Made by a program: the position numbers and the translations under genes. Below, piece after piece: positions 15,043 through 23,370 of a stretch of DNA of 33,437 nt (within the stretch, counting starts at the first letter, position 1; every line of letters starts with the position of its first letter). Under the pieces are notes generated by a model. It searched no databases and was not told where the DNA came from. It saw nothing but the letters and a program-made list of their open reading frames with translations. This DNA is from JBPBQZ01 sp050955105 (GTDB lineage: Bacteria > Pseudomonadota > Gammaproteobacteria > Burkholderiales > Burkholderiaceae). The stretch lies in assembly GCA_050955105.1 (NCBI GenBank), contig JBPBQZ010000112.1, positions 1 through 33,437 of the forward strand, written 5' to 3'.

Positions 15043-16032
15043 TTAGTCGGCGATGCGCAGCGCCACCTTGCCGATGGTGGTGCGGCCTTCGAGTGCGCGC
15101 AGTGCTTCCTGTACCTGCTCAAACGGGTAATCGGGGCCGGACGGTGGCGCCAGTTTGCCTTCGCCGAACCAGCCATAGACCTCGCTGGTGAGTTTGGCGG
15201 CCAGCGCCAGGTCGCGCTTGCGCACCTCTCCCCACAGCACGCCGATGGCCGAGGCGTTATGCAGCAGTAAGCGATTCGCCGGCAGTTGTGTCAGCGCGCC
15301 GCCGGCAAAGCCGATCACCAGGTAACGTGCGCAGAAGGCCAGGCAACGCAGGCTTTGCACGCCGACTTCGCCGCCCACCGGGTCATAGATCACGTCTACG
15401 CCATCGGGTGCGAGGGCACGCACTTCAGACACCCAGTCGGCGTTGCGATAGTCGATCGCCGCATCTGCGCCGATGTCGAGACAGGCCTGCACTTTCTCCG
15501 GACCGCCGGCAGTGGCGATGACGCGTGCGCCGAGCAGCTTGCCAAGCTGCACGGCGGCCGCGCCCACGCCGCCCGCACCCGCGTGCACCAGCAAGGTTTC
15601 GCCAGCTTTGAGGTGGCCGGCTTCACGTAGCGCGAACAACGAGGTCGGATAGTTGCTGCGTAGCGCCAAGGCCGCGACGGCGGGCAGGTCGCCGGCGATT
15701 TCCACGGCTTCCGACTGCGGCACTACAGCGTATTCGGCGTAGCTGCCGAAGCGGCTGGAACTGCAGACGCGCGTGCCGATGGCCAACGGGCCGTTGCCCG
15801 CGACGATCACGCCGACCGCTTCCGAGCCGGGCGTGAACGGCGGTGTCGGCTTCAATTGATATTTGCCGCGCACCACCAGTGTGTCGCCGAATGCCAGGCC
15901 GGCGGCTTCCATGCGCAATAGATACTGATCGGCCGCGGGTGCCGGCACCGGAATGTTGACCAGCTTCATGGTAGGCGGATCGGTGATTTCTTCGATGCGC
16001 CAGGCGCGCATGGTTTGCGGCAAGTCTGTCAT
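15043..16032 (-). CDS. NADPH:quinone oxidoreductase-like MDR dehydrogenase
   Basis: 329 residues of the medium-chain dehydrogenase/reductase superfamily, zinc-free quinone oxidoreductase type. The N-terminal GroES-like part shows PPFTPGSEAVGVIVAGNG. The coenzyme-binding motif is LVHAGAGGVGAAAVQLGKLLGARVIATAGG (AGAGGVG). The C-terminus closes with the standard GRTTIGKVALRI. The pattern of catalytic zinc ligands is absent. Family members reduce quinones or enones with NADPH. The start has GGAG about 7-9 bp upstream on the minus strand. A perfect inverted repeat lies about 36-50 bp upstream of the ATG, suggesting control by a repressor not encoded nearby. The gene is divergent from the YbaK-type gene. 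Confidence 0.9.
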   Translation of the reverse strand: MTDLPQTMRAWRIEEITDPPTMKLVNIPVPAPAADQYLLRMEAAGLAFGDTLVVRGKYQLKPTPPFTPGSEAVGVIVAGNGPLAIGTRVCSSSRFGSYAEYAVVPQSEAVEIAGDLPAVAALALRSNYPTSLFALREAGHLKAGETLLVHAGAGGVGAAAVQLGKLLGARVIATAGGPEKVQACLDIGADAAIDYRNADWVSEVRALAPDGVDVIYDPVGGEVGVQSLRCLAFCARYLVIGFAGGALTQLPANRLLLHNASAIGVLWGEVRKRDLALAAKLTSEVYGWFGEGKLAPPSGPDYPFEQVQEALRALEGRTTIGKVALRIAD

Positions 16033-16067
16033 TCGTCAACTCCTGCGTACGCGCTCGCGTCCGTGTC

Positions 16068-16082
16068 AATGGTTGTACCATT
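16068..16082. promoter_or_regulatory. Perfect inverted repeat upstream of the MDR dehydrogenase gene
   Basis: AATGGT at 16068-16073, spacer TGT, ACCATT at 16077-16082. The 15-bp palindrome is 36 bp upstream of the minus-strand ATG at 16032, in the promoter zone. It looks like a small dimeric repressor site of the TetR or HxlR kind often seen at inducible quinone reductase genes. No regulator gene adjoins it. Confidence 0.45.
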
Positions 16083-16290
16083 CTCTCCGGGGTGCAAGGA
16101 TCCGTCAAGGCGCGCAAACACGTAGCTCATGTGGGCCGGCGACAATCGGGCCGTTCAAGCCGTTGCGAGGCTCGGACGTGGGCCGAAACCTGCCGCGTGG
16201 CACGGTCGCAGACCTGCCAGGGTTCCCGACGCAGCCGCCCTGGGGGCCGTTCTTCTACAATGCTGGTCTTGCCAACCGCTGCCTCCTGCC

Positions 16291-16764
16291 ATGAGTCTTG
16301 AATCAGTCCGCGCATTCTTCGCGGCAAACGCGCCCGATATTGCCATCCTCGAGGCTTCGACCAGCACCGCCACCGTAGCGCTGGCCGCCGCCGCGCACGG
16401 CGTGGCCCCCGGACAGATCGCCAAGACCCTGTCGTTGCAAGTGGGCGACGCGACCGTGCTGGTGGTGACGCGCGGCGATGCCAAGCTCGACAACAAGAAG
16501 TTGAAGCAGGCATTCGGCGGCAAACCGAAATTCGTCGATCTCGCGCAGGTCGAAGCGCTGACCGGGCATCCGGTGGGTGGCGTATGTCCGTTTGGCCTTG
16601 CCACGCCGTTGCCCGTGTACTGCGATGTGTCGCTGCAGGCATTCGACGTCGTGATTCCGGCGGCCGGCGATGTGCATACGGCGCTGCGGATCGAGCCTGC
16701 GCGCATGGCCTCGCTGACGCGCGCGCAGTGGATCGATGTGTCGATCCTGCCGGAGCCGGTTTAA
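16291..16764 (+). CDS. YbaK/EbsC (ProXp)-type aminoacyl-tRNA deacylase-like protein
   Basis: 157 residues of the YbaK/prolyl-tRNA editing family. The conserved lysine lies in QIAKTLSL. Other family strings are VLVVTRGDAKLDNKKLKQAFG and the glycine-rich HPVGGVCPFGL. Family members hydrolyse mischarged aminoacyl-tRNA in trans in the cytoplasm. The ATG at 16291 matches the family N-terminus (SLESVRAFFAANAPDI); an upstream open stretch to 16129 does not. No ribosome site precedes it. TACAAT at 16256-16261 could be a -10 box giving a short leader. The exact tRNA substrate is not evident. Confidence 0.9.
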   Translation: MSLESVRAFFAANAPDIAILEASTSTATVALAAAAHGVAPGQIAKTLSLQVGDATVLVVTRGDAKLDNKKLKQAFGGKPKFVDLAQVEALTGHPVGGVCPFGLATPLPVYCDVSLQAFDVVIPAAGDVHTALRIEPARMASLTRAQWIDVSILPEPV

Positions 16765-16826
16765 AGGCGAGGGTGCGGGGTTTTCCACAGTGACTGCCGC
16801 AGCGCATCAGACCGTACACTCACTAA

Positions 16827-16886
16827 TAACACCGCAGTCCTGACGGGCCACGTTTCACGCATGGCTTGCGGCTTGGTGCGGTGTTA
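16827..16886. promoter_or_regulatory. Widely spaced 10-bp inverted repeat upstream of the P450cam-like gene
   Basis: TAACACCGCA at 16827-16836 and TGCGGTGTTA at 16877-16886 are perfect complements separated by 40 bp. They lie 36-95 bp before the P450 ATG at 16922. The pair could be two operator half-sites, four helical turns apart, or the base of an RNA structure. Function is unknown. Confidence 0.35.
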
Positions 16887-16921
16887 CTTCTCGACACGGT
16901 TAGATCCGGAGCGCATCGATC

Positions 16922-18166
16922 ATGCAAACGCCTACATCCGCGACGTCTACTGCAGCAATGGCGCGCGCTGTCGATTCAGCGGACGCACCGGCTCACGTGC
17001 CACGCGATGTGATCGTCGACTTCGACGTCTACCACCCGCCCGGACTGGCGGATGACTTTCATCTGGCCTGGAAGAATCTGCAAGGGCAGGGCTTGCCGCC
17101 GTTGGTATGGACGACGCGCAACGGCGGTCACTGGATTCCGACGCGGGGCGAGGATGTTGCGACGCTGCTATCCGATCACGAGCGCCTGTCGTCGCGCGTG
17201 ATGTCGGTGCCCAAGGAGCGTGTGATCGGCAATAGCCCGATTCCCGGTTCGATGGATCCGCCGGCGCAGATTCCTTTTCATATGCTGGTAGTGGCGGCGT
17301 TCGCGCCGAAAGCCGTGCGCAATCTGGAGGAGTCGGTGCTCGCGCTCACTACCTCGCTGATCGACGGCCTGATCGACCAGCATGGCTGCGAGTTCGTCTC
17401 AGAATTCGCGATTCAATTGCCGCTGCGGATTTTCATGGGCTATGCGGCGCTGCCGCTGGCCGACCTGCCGAAACTGCGCGCGCTGGCCGAGGAGAAAGTG
17501 CGGCCGACCGGGCGCATTCCGGTTGCTGAGGTGATGCGGCAACTGGCCGAATATCTGGAGCCTTATATCAGCGCGCGGACTGCGGCACCGGGTGACGATC
17601 TGATCAGTCAGTTGGTGACGGGCACCATCACGGGTCGGCCGATGTTGCACGACGAGGCGATTCGGCTGTGTTCGCAAGTACTGGTCGCGGGACTCGATAC
17701 GGTGGCTTCGATCTTGTCGTTCACGATGCTGTATCTGGCGCGCCATGCCGATATCAGGCGCCGCATTGCCGCGCAGCCGGAACGCATTCCCGCAGTGGTG
17801 GAAGAATTCATCCGGCGCTTTCCGCTGGTAGCGATCGGTCGTGAAGTGCGTAGCGATTTCGAGTTTGGCGGCGTGACGCTGCGCAGCGGTGACCTGATCG
17901 TGCTGCCGACCATGCTGTATGGGCTGGACGATGCATTGTTCACTGAGCCGATGACGGTGGATGTCGAGCGCAAGCCGTCGACCAACCTGACCTTCGGGCA
18001 GGGGCCGCATCGCTGCCCGGGCGCGCCTTTGGCGCGTCTCGAAATGCGCATCGTGCTGCGCGAATGGCTGCGACGTATTCCCGACTTCAGCGTTGCCGAT
18101 GGCGCGGTGCCGGGCTACAAGAGCGGCGTGGTGGGCACCATGTCCAATTTGCCGCTGCGCTGGTAG
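16922..18166 (+). CDS. Cytochrome P450, P450cam (CYP101)-like
   Basis: 414 residues. Much of the chain follows P450cam, as I recall it: VPRDVIVDFDVYHP, LVWTTRNGGHWIPTRG, IPGSMDPP, AGLDTVASILSF, GLDDALF and IPDFSV. The haem motif is FGQGPHRCPG with ligand Cys365, and the acid-alcohol pair is Asp259-Thr260. Two key P450cam residues differ by ungapped alignment through SMDPP. The substrate-binding Tyr96 corresponds to Asn104, and Arg112, a haem-propionate ligand and putidaredoxin contact, corresponds to His120. Camphor is therefore unlikely as substrate and redox-partner docking may differ. No ferredoxin or reductase gene adjoins it. The ATG at 16922 has GGAG about 10 bp upstream. The gene converges with the PhnD-like gene. 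Confidence 0.92.
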   Translation: MQTPTSATSTAAMARAVDSADAPAHVPRDVIVDFDVYHPPGLADDFHLAWKNLQGQGLPPLVWTTRNGGHWIPTRGEDVATLLSDHERLSSRVMSVPKERVIGNSPIPGSMDPPAQIPFHMLVVAAFAPKAVRNLEESVLALTTSLIDGLIDQHGCEFVSEFAIQLPLRIFMGYAALPLADLPKLRALAEEKVRPTGRIPVAEVMRQLAEYLEPYISARTAAPGDDLISQLVTGTITGRPMLHDEAIRLCSQVLVAGLDTVASILSFTMLYLARHADIRRRIAAQPERIPAVVEEFIRRFPLVAIGREVRSDFEFGGVTLRSGDLIVLPTMLYGLDDALFTEPMTVDVERKPSTNLTFGQGPHRCPGAPLARLEMRIVLREWLRRIPDFSVADGAVPGYKSGVVGTMSNLPLRW

Positions 18167-18274
18167 CTGCCTGATCCGCTGCGCGCCGATACGCAGATCC
18201 TGGGCCGGACGTAGGGCGATTTCTGCGATGGTGTCGGCCGTGCCGAAGGCTATCTGCCGTCGCAGCCGCAGTCG

Positions 18275-19093
18275 TCAGGCCAGCTTCGGATAGCCGGCGG
18301 CCATTGCCGCTTGTTCCATTTCGACGATACCGCCATAGGCGCTGGCGGGCAGCGCGACGAAGCCGAGCAGGCGCAGGCGCCGCGCCAGCGCGCGCCGTGC
18401 CGACAACACATCGTCGAGCGCGCCGCGGATCAGCTCCAGCAAGCCAGGGTCGGTGCGTGTCGAGGTGATCAGCGGCAGACCCGCGGCAGCCTCGGTGTAG
18501 GCCAGCGTGTGCAGCGGCTCGACCAAGCCCGGCAAATGGTCGCGCGCAAAGGCGAGGGTGACGCAATCGACGGCGGCGATATCGGCGTGGCCTGCCGCCA
18601 CCGCGCGCAGCGAATTCAAATGCGAGCCGGTGCGCACCGTCGCAGCGAAGAAGCGGCCCGCGTTCGCCAGCGGTGCTACAGCATGTCGGAAGGCGTTCAT
18701 GCCGCTGTGCGAGTCGGCGCCGTTGTAGGCGGCAACGCTGCCGCGATAGGCTTCCAAGGTGCCGCGGCGATCGGCGCGGCGCGTGACGAGCACGCTCGAA
18801 TAATCGGTATTGGAGCAACCCGGCGCGTCGAATATGGGGCTCGCCACCAATTGCACGGTGCCCGCTAGTCCATGTGTGAACGGATAGCCGCAGGTTTGCG
18901 ACAGCAGCAGATCGGCGCGCGACCAGAAGGCCTGCAAATCGGTGTCGTCGGGCGAGAGAATTTGCAGCGGCGCGCCGCCGGTATCGGCCGACACCCGCCG
19001 TATCAGTTCCCACAACAGCTCGCGCCAGCCGGCCGCCACATGCGGCGTGACGTTGTACATCGGCAGCGCGGCCACCCAGTTGCTGTCGGTCAT
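18275..19093 (-). CDS. PhnD-like phosphate/phosphonate-type substrate-binding protein without signal peptide
   Basis: 272 residues resembling the type II binding proteins of phosphonate/phosphite transporters (PhnD-like, PF12974). Recognisable parts are ALPMYNVTPHVAAGWRELLWEL at the start, LLLSQTCGYPFTHGL, a central YNGADSHSGMNAFRHAVAP and AAGHADIAAVDCVTLAF. The chain starts directly at the first strand with no signal peptide, so it is expected in the cytoplasm unless another start is used. The ATG at 19093 overlaps the stop of the desaturase gene by four bases (ATGA), giving translational coupling. The longer in-frame reading to 19315 lies wholly inside the desaturase gene and is rejected. 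No permease or ATPase adjoins. The ligand is unknown. Confidence 0.82.
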   Translation of the reverse strand: MTDSNWVAALPMYNVTPHVAAGWRELLWELIRRVSADTGGAPLQILSPDDTDLQAFWSRADLLLSQTCGYPFTHGLAGTVQLVASPIFDAPGCSNTDYSSVLVTRRADRRGTLEAYRGSVAAYNGADSHSGMNAFRHAVAPLANAGRFFAATVRTGSHLNSLRAVAAGHADIAAVDCVTLAFARDHLPGLVEPLHTLAYTEAAAGLPLITSTRTDPGLLELIRGALDDVLSARRALARRLRLLGFVALPASAYGGIVEMEQAAMAAGYPKLA

Positions 19094-20109
19094 GAGCGTG
19101 GGCTGCCGTTTAATGCCATGCCCGCGGCCGCCTGGGCGATGTTCGTCGCACTGCTGCCGAAGGCGCGGACCGGCTGGGCGCTGTAGACCACGCGCGCGGC
19201 CGGCCGGAACGCGTAGCGCCGCAACCACTCGCTGTAGCCGGCCACCACGAAGCCGCCGGTACGCAGCAGGTAATCCGCGGCGTGGCGCCGATGGATGCCA
19301 GGCAGCGCGAACCACGGCGCGCCGGGCAAGTCATGATGCACGGCATGAAAATTATTGTTCAGGAATAGCAGTCGCCACGGCCATGCGGCGTGGTTGATAA
19401 CGGTGCGCTGCGTCACGTCGGCGTGCGCACGGTGCTCCTGGAACGAGCGGATCGAGGCGATCGACAACGCTGGATAGCCCACGCCCAGCACGAACAGCAG
19501 CGGCGGTATGCCGCAGACTCGATCGAGCCAGTACATAAGCCCCGCCAGCGCGCACAGATGCGCGGCCCACATCGGCGCATCTCGAAAATCTCGGCGCGCC
19601 AGCCGCCGGCCGGCTGCATTGAAGGTTGCGGCAATACTGAATGCAGGCCCCAGCAGCAGCCGACCGACAAAGGTATTGCGCACCACCCACAGCGCGCGCA
19701 GGCAACCGCCGGCGCTTTGCCAGCGTTGCTCGCTCACAAAATAACTTTCCGGATCTTCCTGCGGATCGGCCAAGGACGCGGCGTGATGCGCCAGATGCAT
19801 GCGGCGATAGATGCCGTACGGCACCCACACCGCCAGCGGCGCGCAGCCCAGGCAGGCGTTGACGCATGCGAAGCGGGTCGGGTGGCCGTGCAGCAACTCG
19901 TGCTGCAGCGACATATACCAGGCACTGGCCAAGGCCAATGCCGGCAGCGCCAGCGGCAAGCCCAGTCGGCGCGCCTGCGTGGCCGCGCCGAACCAGGCGC
20001 CATAGACGGCAACGATCAATAGCCAGGTGGGCCAATCGCTGCGCCACAGCCAGGAAGACTGGGCCGCGGCGAGTTGCCGCCGTTGCGCTTTATCGAGATA
20101 GTTGGCCAT
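19090..20109 (-). CDS. Membrane fatty acid desaturase
   Basis: 339 residues. The three histidine clusters of the membrane desaturase/hydroxylase superfamily are present: HELLHGH (His70, 74, 76), HLAHH (His105, 108, 109) and NNNFHAVHH (His255, 258, 259). Together they hold the di-iron site. Hydrophobic segments around 28-40, 51-68, 182-195 and 203-220 provide the membrane part. QEHRAHAD after the third segment adds a further conserved His. The acyl substrate and position of desaturation or hydroxylation cannot be told. It overlaps the PhnD-like gene by 4 bp and is upstream of it in the same transcript. About 200 bp of non-coding sequence lies before it. The ATG at 20109 is the only plausible start. 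Confidence 0.9.
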   Translation of the reverse strand: MANYLDKAQRRQLAAAQSSWLWRSDWPTWLLIVAVYGAWFGAATQARRLGLPLALPALALASAWYMSLQHELLHGHPTRFACVNACLGCAPLAVWVPYGIYRRMHLAHHAASLADPQEDPESYFVSEQRWQSAGGCLRALWVVRNTFVGRLLLGPAFSIAATFNAAGRRLARRDFRDAPMWAAHLCALAGLMYWLDRVCGIPPLLFVLGVGYPALSIASIRSFQEHRAHADVTQRTVINHAAWPWRLLFLNNNFHAVHHDLPGAPWFALPGIHRRHAADYLLRTGGFVVAGYSEWLRRYAFRPAARVVYSAQPVRAFGSSATNIAQAAAGMALNGSPRS

Positions 20110-20314
20110 GGGTGCGCCGTTACACCAGGCCTGAGGAGCAGAGCAACGGCACGGACCGCCAAAACTTTGTACTGCGGCGAATAAGCATAAAAAAGCGTGG
20201 GACGCGTGGTGGCTATAGGCGTCTAAGCTAGGGTTTTCATGGCTTTATGGGAAATAATCATTTGTCATTTGCATAGAGGGCGCAGCTCACTGCCCTTTCC
20301 AGAAAATTTGAGAT
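20110..20314. other. Non-coding gap upstream of the desaturase gene
   Basis: About 205 bp between the amidase 3' end and the desaturase start, both on the minus strand. It is more A/T-rich than its surroundings (notably 20183-20260) and must hold the desaturase promoter. I could not place one with good boxes. A short stem AGGGC/GCCCT (20276-20295) follows the amidase gene but is too weak to call a terminator. Confidence 0.5.
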
Positions 20315-21781
20315 TCACGCACGCAGGTCTGGATGACGCGTGTGCCAGGGCGTGATCGACTGGAACGCGTGGCCGGCTTTCAGCAGCACGCTTTCGTCGA
20401 GATGGTGCGCCACCAGTTGAAAGCCCAGCGGCACGCCTTGGCGATCGAAGCCGCCGTTGAGCGAGAGCGTCGGATGGCCGGTCATATCGAACACTGCCGT
20501 GTAGCGTGTGCGCCGCGCGCGGGCCATCAGCGGGCGGCCGCTGTCCGACACGCCGTCTGCTGCGCCTTCGGCGGCGATCGGTGTATTCCAATCGCGCGCG
20601 TCCGCTACCGTGCCGTTGACCGTCGGCATCAGCAGCAGATCGCAGTCCAGCATGGCGCGCCGCACCTGGCCGTGCAGCGTCAATCGGTATTGCAGGGCGG
20701 CCGCCAGTTGTATGCCCGAGACCGCATGACCAATGTCGAGCATGCCGGCCAGCGCCGCGCCGTATTCATCGCGCCGGCTGGGAAAGGTGTCGCGATGCGC
20801 GATCGCACATTCAGTGCTGCAAATGCTCAGCCAGTGCGGCCACAAGTCGTCCACCGAGGGAAAGCGCATCGGTACCAGCCTGGCACCCAGCGCTTCGAAT
20901 GCGCTGATGGCTGCGCGCAGCATCGCCGCCACTTGTGGATCGACGTCATCGAAAATAAAGCGCTCGTCGATGCCGATTCTGAGACCGGCGATCGATCCGC
21001 CCAGCGCCGCCAGATAGTCGGGCACCGGGGCGTCGAGCGAGGTCGCGTCGCGGCGGTCGTGGCCGGCGATCAACTGCAACAGGGCGGCAGCGTCGCCGAC
21101 GTTGCGCGCGATCGGTCCGACATGATCGAGCGAATCGGCCAGCGCGAACACGCCGTGCCGGCTGACGCGTCCCCAGGTGGGCTTGATGCCGGTCAGGCCG
21201 TTGGCGGCCGAAGGCAGGCGGATCGAGCCGCCGGTGTCGGAGCCGAGCGAACCGAAGCACAGGCCGGCCGCCGTCGCCACGCCTGAGCCAGAAGAAGAAA
21301 CGCCGGTCCAGGCGCTCGCCAGCCATGGGTTGATGGGCGTCTTCATTTTGGGATGGTGCTCGGACAGTGCGCCTTCGGTCATGCTCAGCTTGCCGAGGAT
21401 GACGGCACCGCCTTGGTCCAAGCGCTCGACCACCGTGGCGTTGGCGGACGGCACGTGCTGGCGATGGATCGCCATGCCCGCGGAGGTTGGGCCGTAGACG
21501 GTATTGCACAGATCTTTCACGGCGATAGGTATGCCGTGCAGTGGACCGCGCCAGTGCCCAGCTTGAAGTTCCAGCTCGGCCTGCCGCGCCGCCGCGAGCG
21601 CATGATCGGCCAGTACCGTGGTGTAGCTGCCGAGTCGGCCGTCGAGCGCGGCGATGCGCGCGAGCATCGCTTCAGTGAGAGCCACGGGGCTTAGGGCACG
21701 CGCGCGGATCAGCGCCGAGACTTCCAGCAGGCTGTGGTAGTGCAGGTCGTCGGCGGTGCTTGCAGGCACTTGGGCATCCAT
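20315..21781 (-). CDS. Amidase (amidase signature family)
   Basis: 488 residues, full length for the amidase signature family (GatA/AtzF-like fold). The Ser-cisSer-Lys triad is readable: Lys89 in GIPIAVKDL, the serine-rich loop GVSSSGSGVA (161-169) with the cis-serine, and nucleophile Ser186 in GSDTGGSIRLP. The C-terminal part (FDMTGHPTLSLNGGFDRQGVPLGFQLVAHHLDES) is standard. It hydrolyses an amide to acid and ammonia in the cytoplasm; the substrate is unknown. No GatB or GatC gene is near, so it is not part of the tRNA amidotransferase. The neighbouring efflux gene on the same strand ends 125 bp before its start. The two may be one transcript, but this gap argues for a separate promoter. Confidence 0.9.
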   Translation of the reverse strand: MDAQVPASTADDLHYHSLLEVSALIRARALSPVALTEAMLARIAALDGRLGSYTTVLADHALAAARQAELELQAGHWRGPLHGIPIAVKDLCNTVYGPTSAGMAIHRQHVPSANATVVERLDQGGAVILGKLSMTEGALSEHHPKMKTPINPWLASAWTGVSSSGSGVATAAGLCFGSLGSDTGGSIRLPSAANGLTGIKPTWGRVSRHGVFALADSLDHVGPIARNVGDAAALLQLIAGHDRRDATSLDAPVPDYLAALGGSIAGLRIGIDERFIFDDVDPQVAAMLRAAISAFEALGARLVPMRFPSVDDLWPHWLSICSTECAIAHRDTFPSRRDEYGAALAGMLDIGHAVSGIQLAAALQYRLTLHGQVRRAMLDCDLLLMPTVNGTVADARDWNTPIAAEGAADGVSDSGRPLMARARRTRYTAVFDMTGHPTLSLNGGFDRQGVPLGFQLVAHHLDESVLLKAGHAFQSITPWHTRHPDLRA

Positions 21782-21906
21782 CGAGCAGCTCCCGGAGGGT
21801 AGGTAGAAGGAAGCCGACTATAGCCTTGCGCGATGCGCCGCGGCATCGGTAGAAATGTATAGGGCGCGCACTGCGACGCTCGAGCTGCTGCAGGCAAGCA
21901 CGTCGC

Positions 21907-23370
21907 TCAAGCCACTTCGTCCAGCAGGGCGATGGCCTCGGCATTGCTCCCGCTCGCTCGATGCGCCGCCTTGCTCGGCAAGCGCAGCGCCGCGACGATA
22001 CCCAGTACGTGAATCAGGCACAAGGCCCGAAAGGTGTCAATGAAGGCGGCGGACGAGGTGTGTGCAGGCAGTCGTGTCAAACCATAGTGCAAGTAGAGCG
22101 CCAGCACCGTGGTGGCCACGGGGCCGCCGAGCCGCTGCACGATGTTGAGGCCGGTGGTGGCCACCGGGATCAAGTTTTTCGGGGTGGTGGAATAAGCCGC
22201 CGAGATTGCCGGAATATTGAGACAACCCATGCCCAGGCCGCGCGTGAAAAGTGTGCAGCACAGCAGCGGCGTAGCCAGAGTACTGACGTCGAACAAGGCG
22301 AACGGCAGCGCGCCGCACAGGCTTACCACACCACCCACTGCCGCCACCGCGCGCGGGCCGAAGTGCTCGGTCAATCGACCTATCCATGGAAAGATGCAGA
22401 GCGAGCCGAAGCCGGTAGCTGCCAGCAGCACGCCGGCGTTGGCGGGGGCTCGGCCGGCCACTATCAGCAGGAACAGCGGCAGCAGCATTTGTCCGCCGAA
22501 CATCATGCAGTTCGCCAGGAACTGCGTGAGCGCCGCGGCCAGGAAGGTGCGGTTGCGAAACAGCGCCAGGTCGATCAGGGCTTTTTCGCCGCGCCGCATG
22601 CTGTGCCGGGCGAACCCCAGCAACAGCATCAATGCGGCCAACATTTCGATGCCGCCGGACAGTCGCTGCGACGCTTCGCCGCCGATACGGTCGAGACTGT
22701 GCAGCAACATCGCCAGTCCGGGCGAAAGCAACAGGAAGCCTGTCAGATCGAGCGCGCGTGGGTGCCGCTGGTTCGAGTCGGCGGGCAGCACGCGCCAGCA
22801 CAATATCGTCGCCAGCACGCCGATCGGCAGATTGATGAGAAAGATCCAGCGCCAGCCGGCATGTTGCAGAATCACGCCGGCCAGGGCTGGTCCGAGAATC
22901 GGCCCGATCATCACCGGCATCATGCTGATGGCCATCACGCGTGCCACGTGGCGTCCGGCGACCCGCGCCAGCATCATTTGCGATAGCGGCGCGAGCAGGC
23001 CGCCGGCCATCCCTTGCAACACGCGCGACAGGATCAGGCTGCCCGCCGAATTGGCCAGCCCGCACAGCAGTGAGGTGACGGTGAAGGCAACCAGGCAGCC
23101 CAGAAAGACGCGTCGCACGCCCAGCCGATCGACCAGCCAGCCGCTCAGCGGCAGCATCAAGGCCAGCGACAGTAGATAGCCGCTGGTGACCCACTGGATG
23201 GTGGTCAGCGTCGTATGCAAGTCGTGGCTGAGTGTGGACAGCGAGACGTTGACGACGGTGGAATCGAGCATCGACATCAGAGGCCCGAGCATCACGACCG
23301 CGGCGATCTTCCAGACCATTGGATCGATGCGGTCAGTGTCGGCAGACCGGTATGACTGAGCGTTCGGCAT
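21907..23370 (-). CDS. DHA2-family MFS efflux transporter (EmrB/QacA-like, 14 TM)
   Basis: About 487 residues of the drug:H+ antiporter-2 family. Motif D1 LDSTVVNVSL in TM1 and motif A LVDRLGVRRVF between TM2 and TM3 are present. Motif C appears as MIGPILGPALAGVI in TM5, followed by GWRWIFLINLPIG, a hallmark of DHA2 proteins. The rest is strongly hydrophobic with 14 likely spans. The ATG at 23370 is preferred; the in-frame TTG at 23400 adds ten residues without need. The gene is divergent from the Liv-type binding protein at 23698, with a 327-bp gap. No membrane-fusion or outer-membrane partner is seen. Substrates are unknown. Confidence 0.9.
   Translation of the reverse strand: MPNAQSYRSADTDRIDPMVWKIAAVVMLGPLMSMLDSTVVNVSLSTLSHDLHTTLTTIQWVTSGYLLSLALMLPLSGWLVDRLGVRRVFLGCLVAFTVTSLLCGLANSAGSLILSRVLQGMAGGLLAPLSQMMLARVAGRHVARVMAISMMPVMIGPILGPALAGVILQHAGWRWIFLINLPIGVLATILCWRVLPADSNQRHPRALDLTGFLLLSPGLAMLLHSLDRIGGEASQRLSGGIEMLAALMLLLGFARHSMRRGEKALIDLALFRNRTFLAAALTQFLANCMMFGGQMLLPLFLLIVAGRAPANAGVLLAATGFGSLCIFPWIGRLTEHFGPRAVAAVGGVVSLCGALPFALFDVSTLATPLLCCTLFTRGLGMGCLNIPAISAAYSTTPKNLIPVATTGLNIVQRLGGPVATTVLALYLHYGLTRLPAHTSSAAFIDTFRALCLIHVLGIVAALRLPSKAAHRASGSNAEAIALLDEVA

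Noticed and set aside
20315..21781. Amidase as GatA of the tRNA-dependent amidotransferase
   Set aside because: No gatB or gatC adjoins it and the C-terminal part fits general amidases better.
22037..23194. 385-codon Arg/Ala-rich frame inside the first DHA2 gene
   Set aside because: Same strand, other frame; composition is that of a shifted reading of the transporter.
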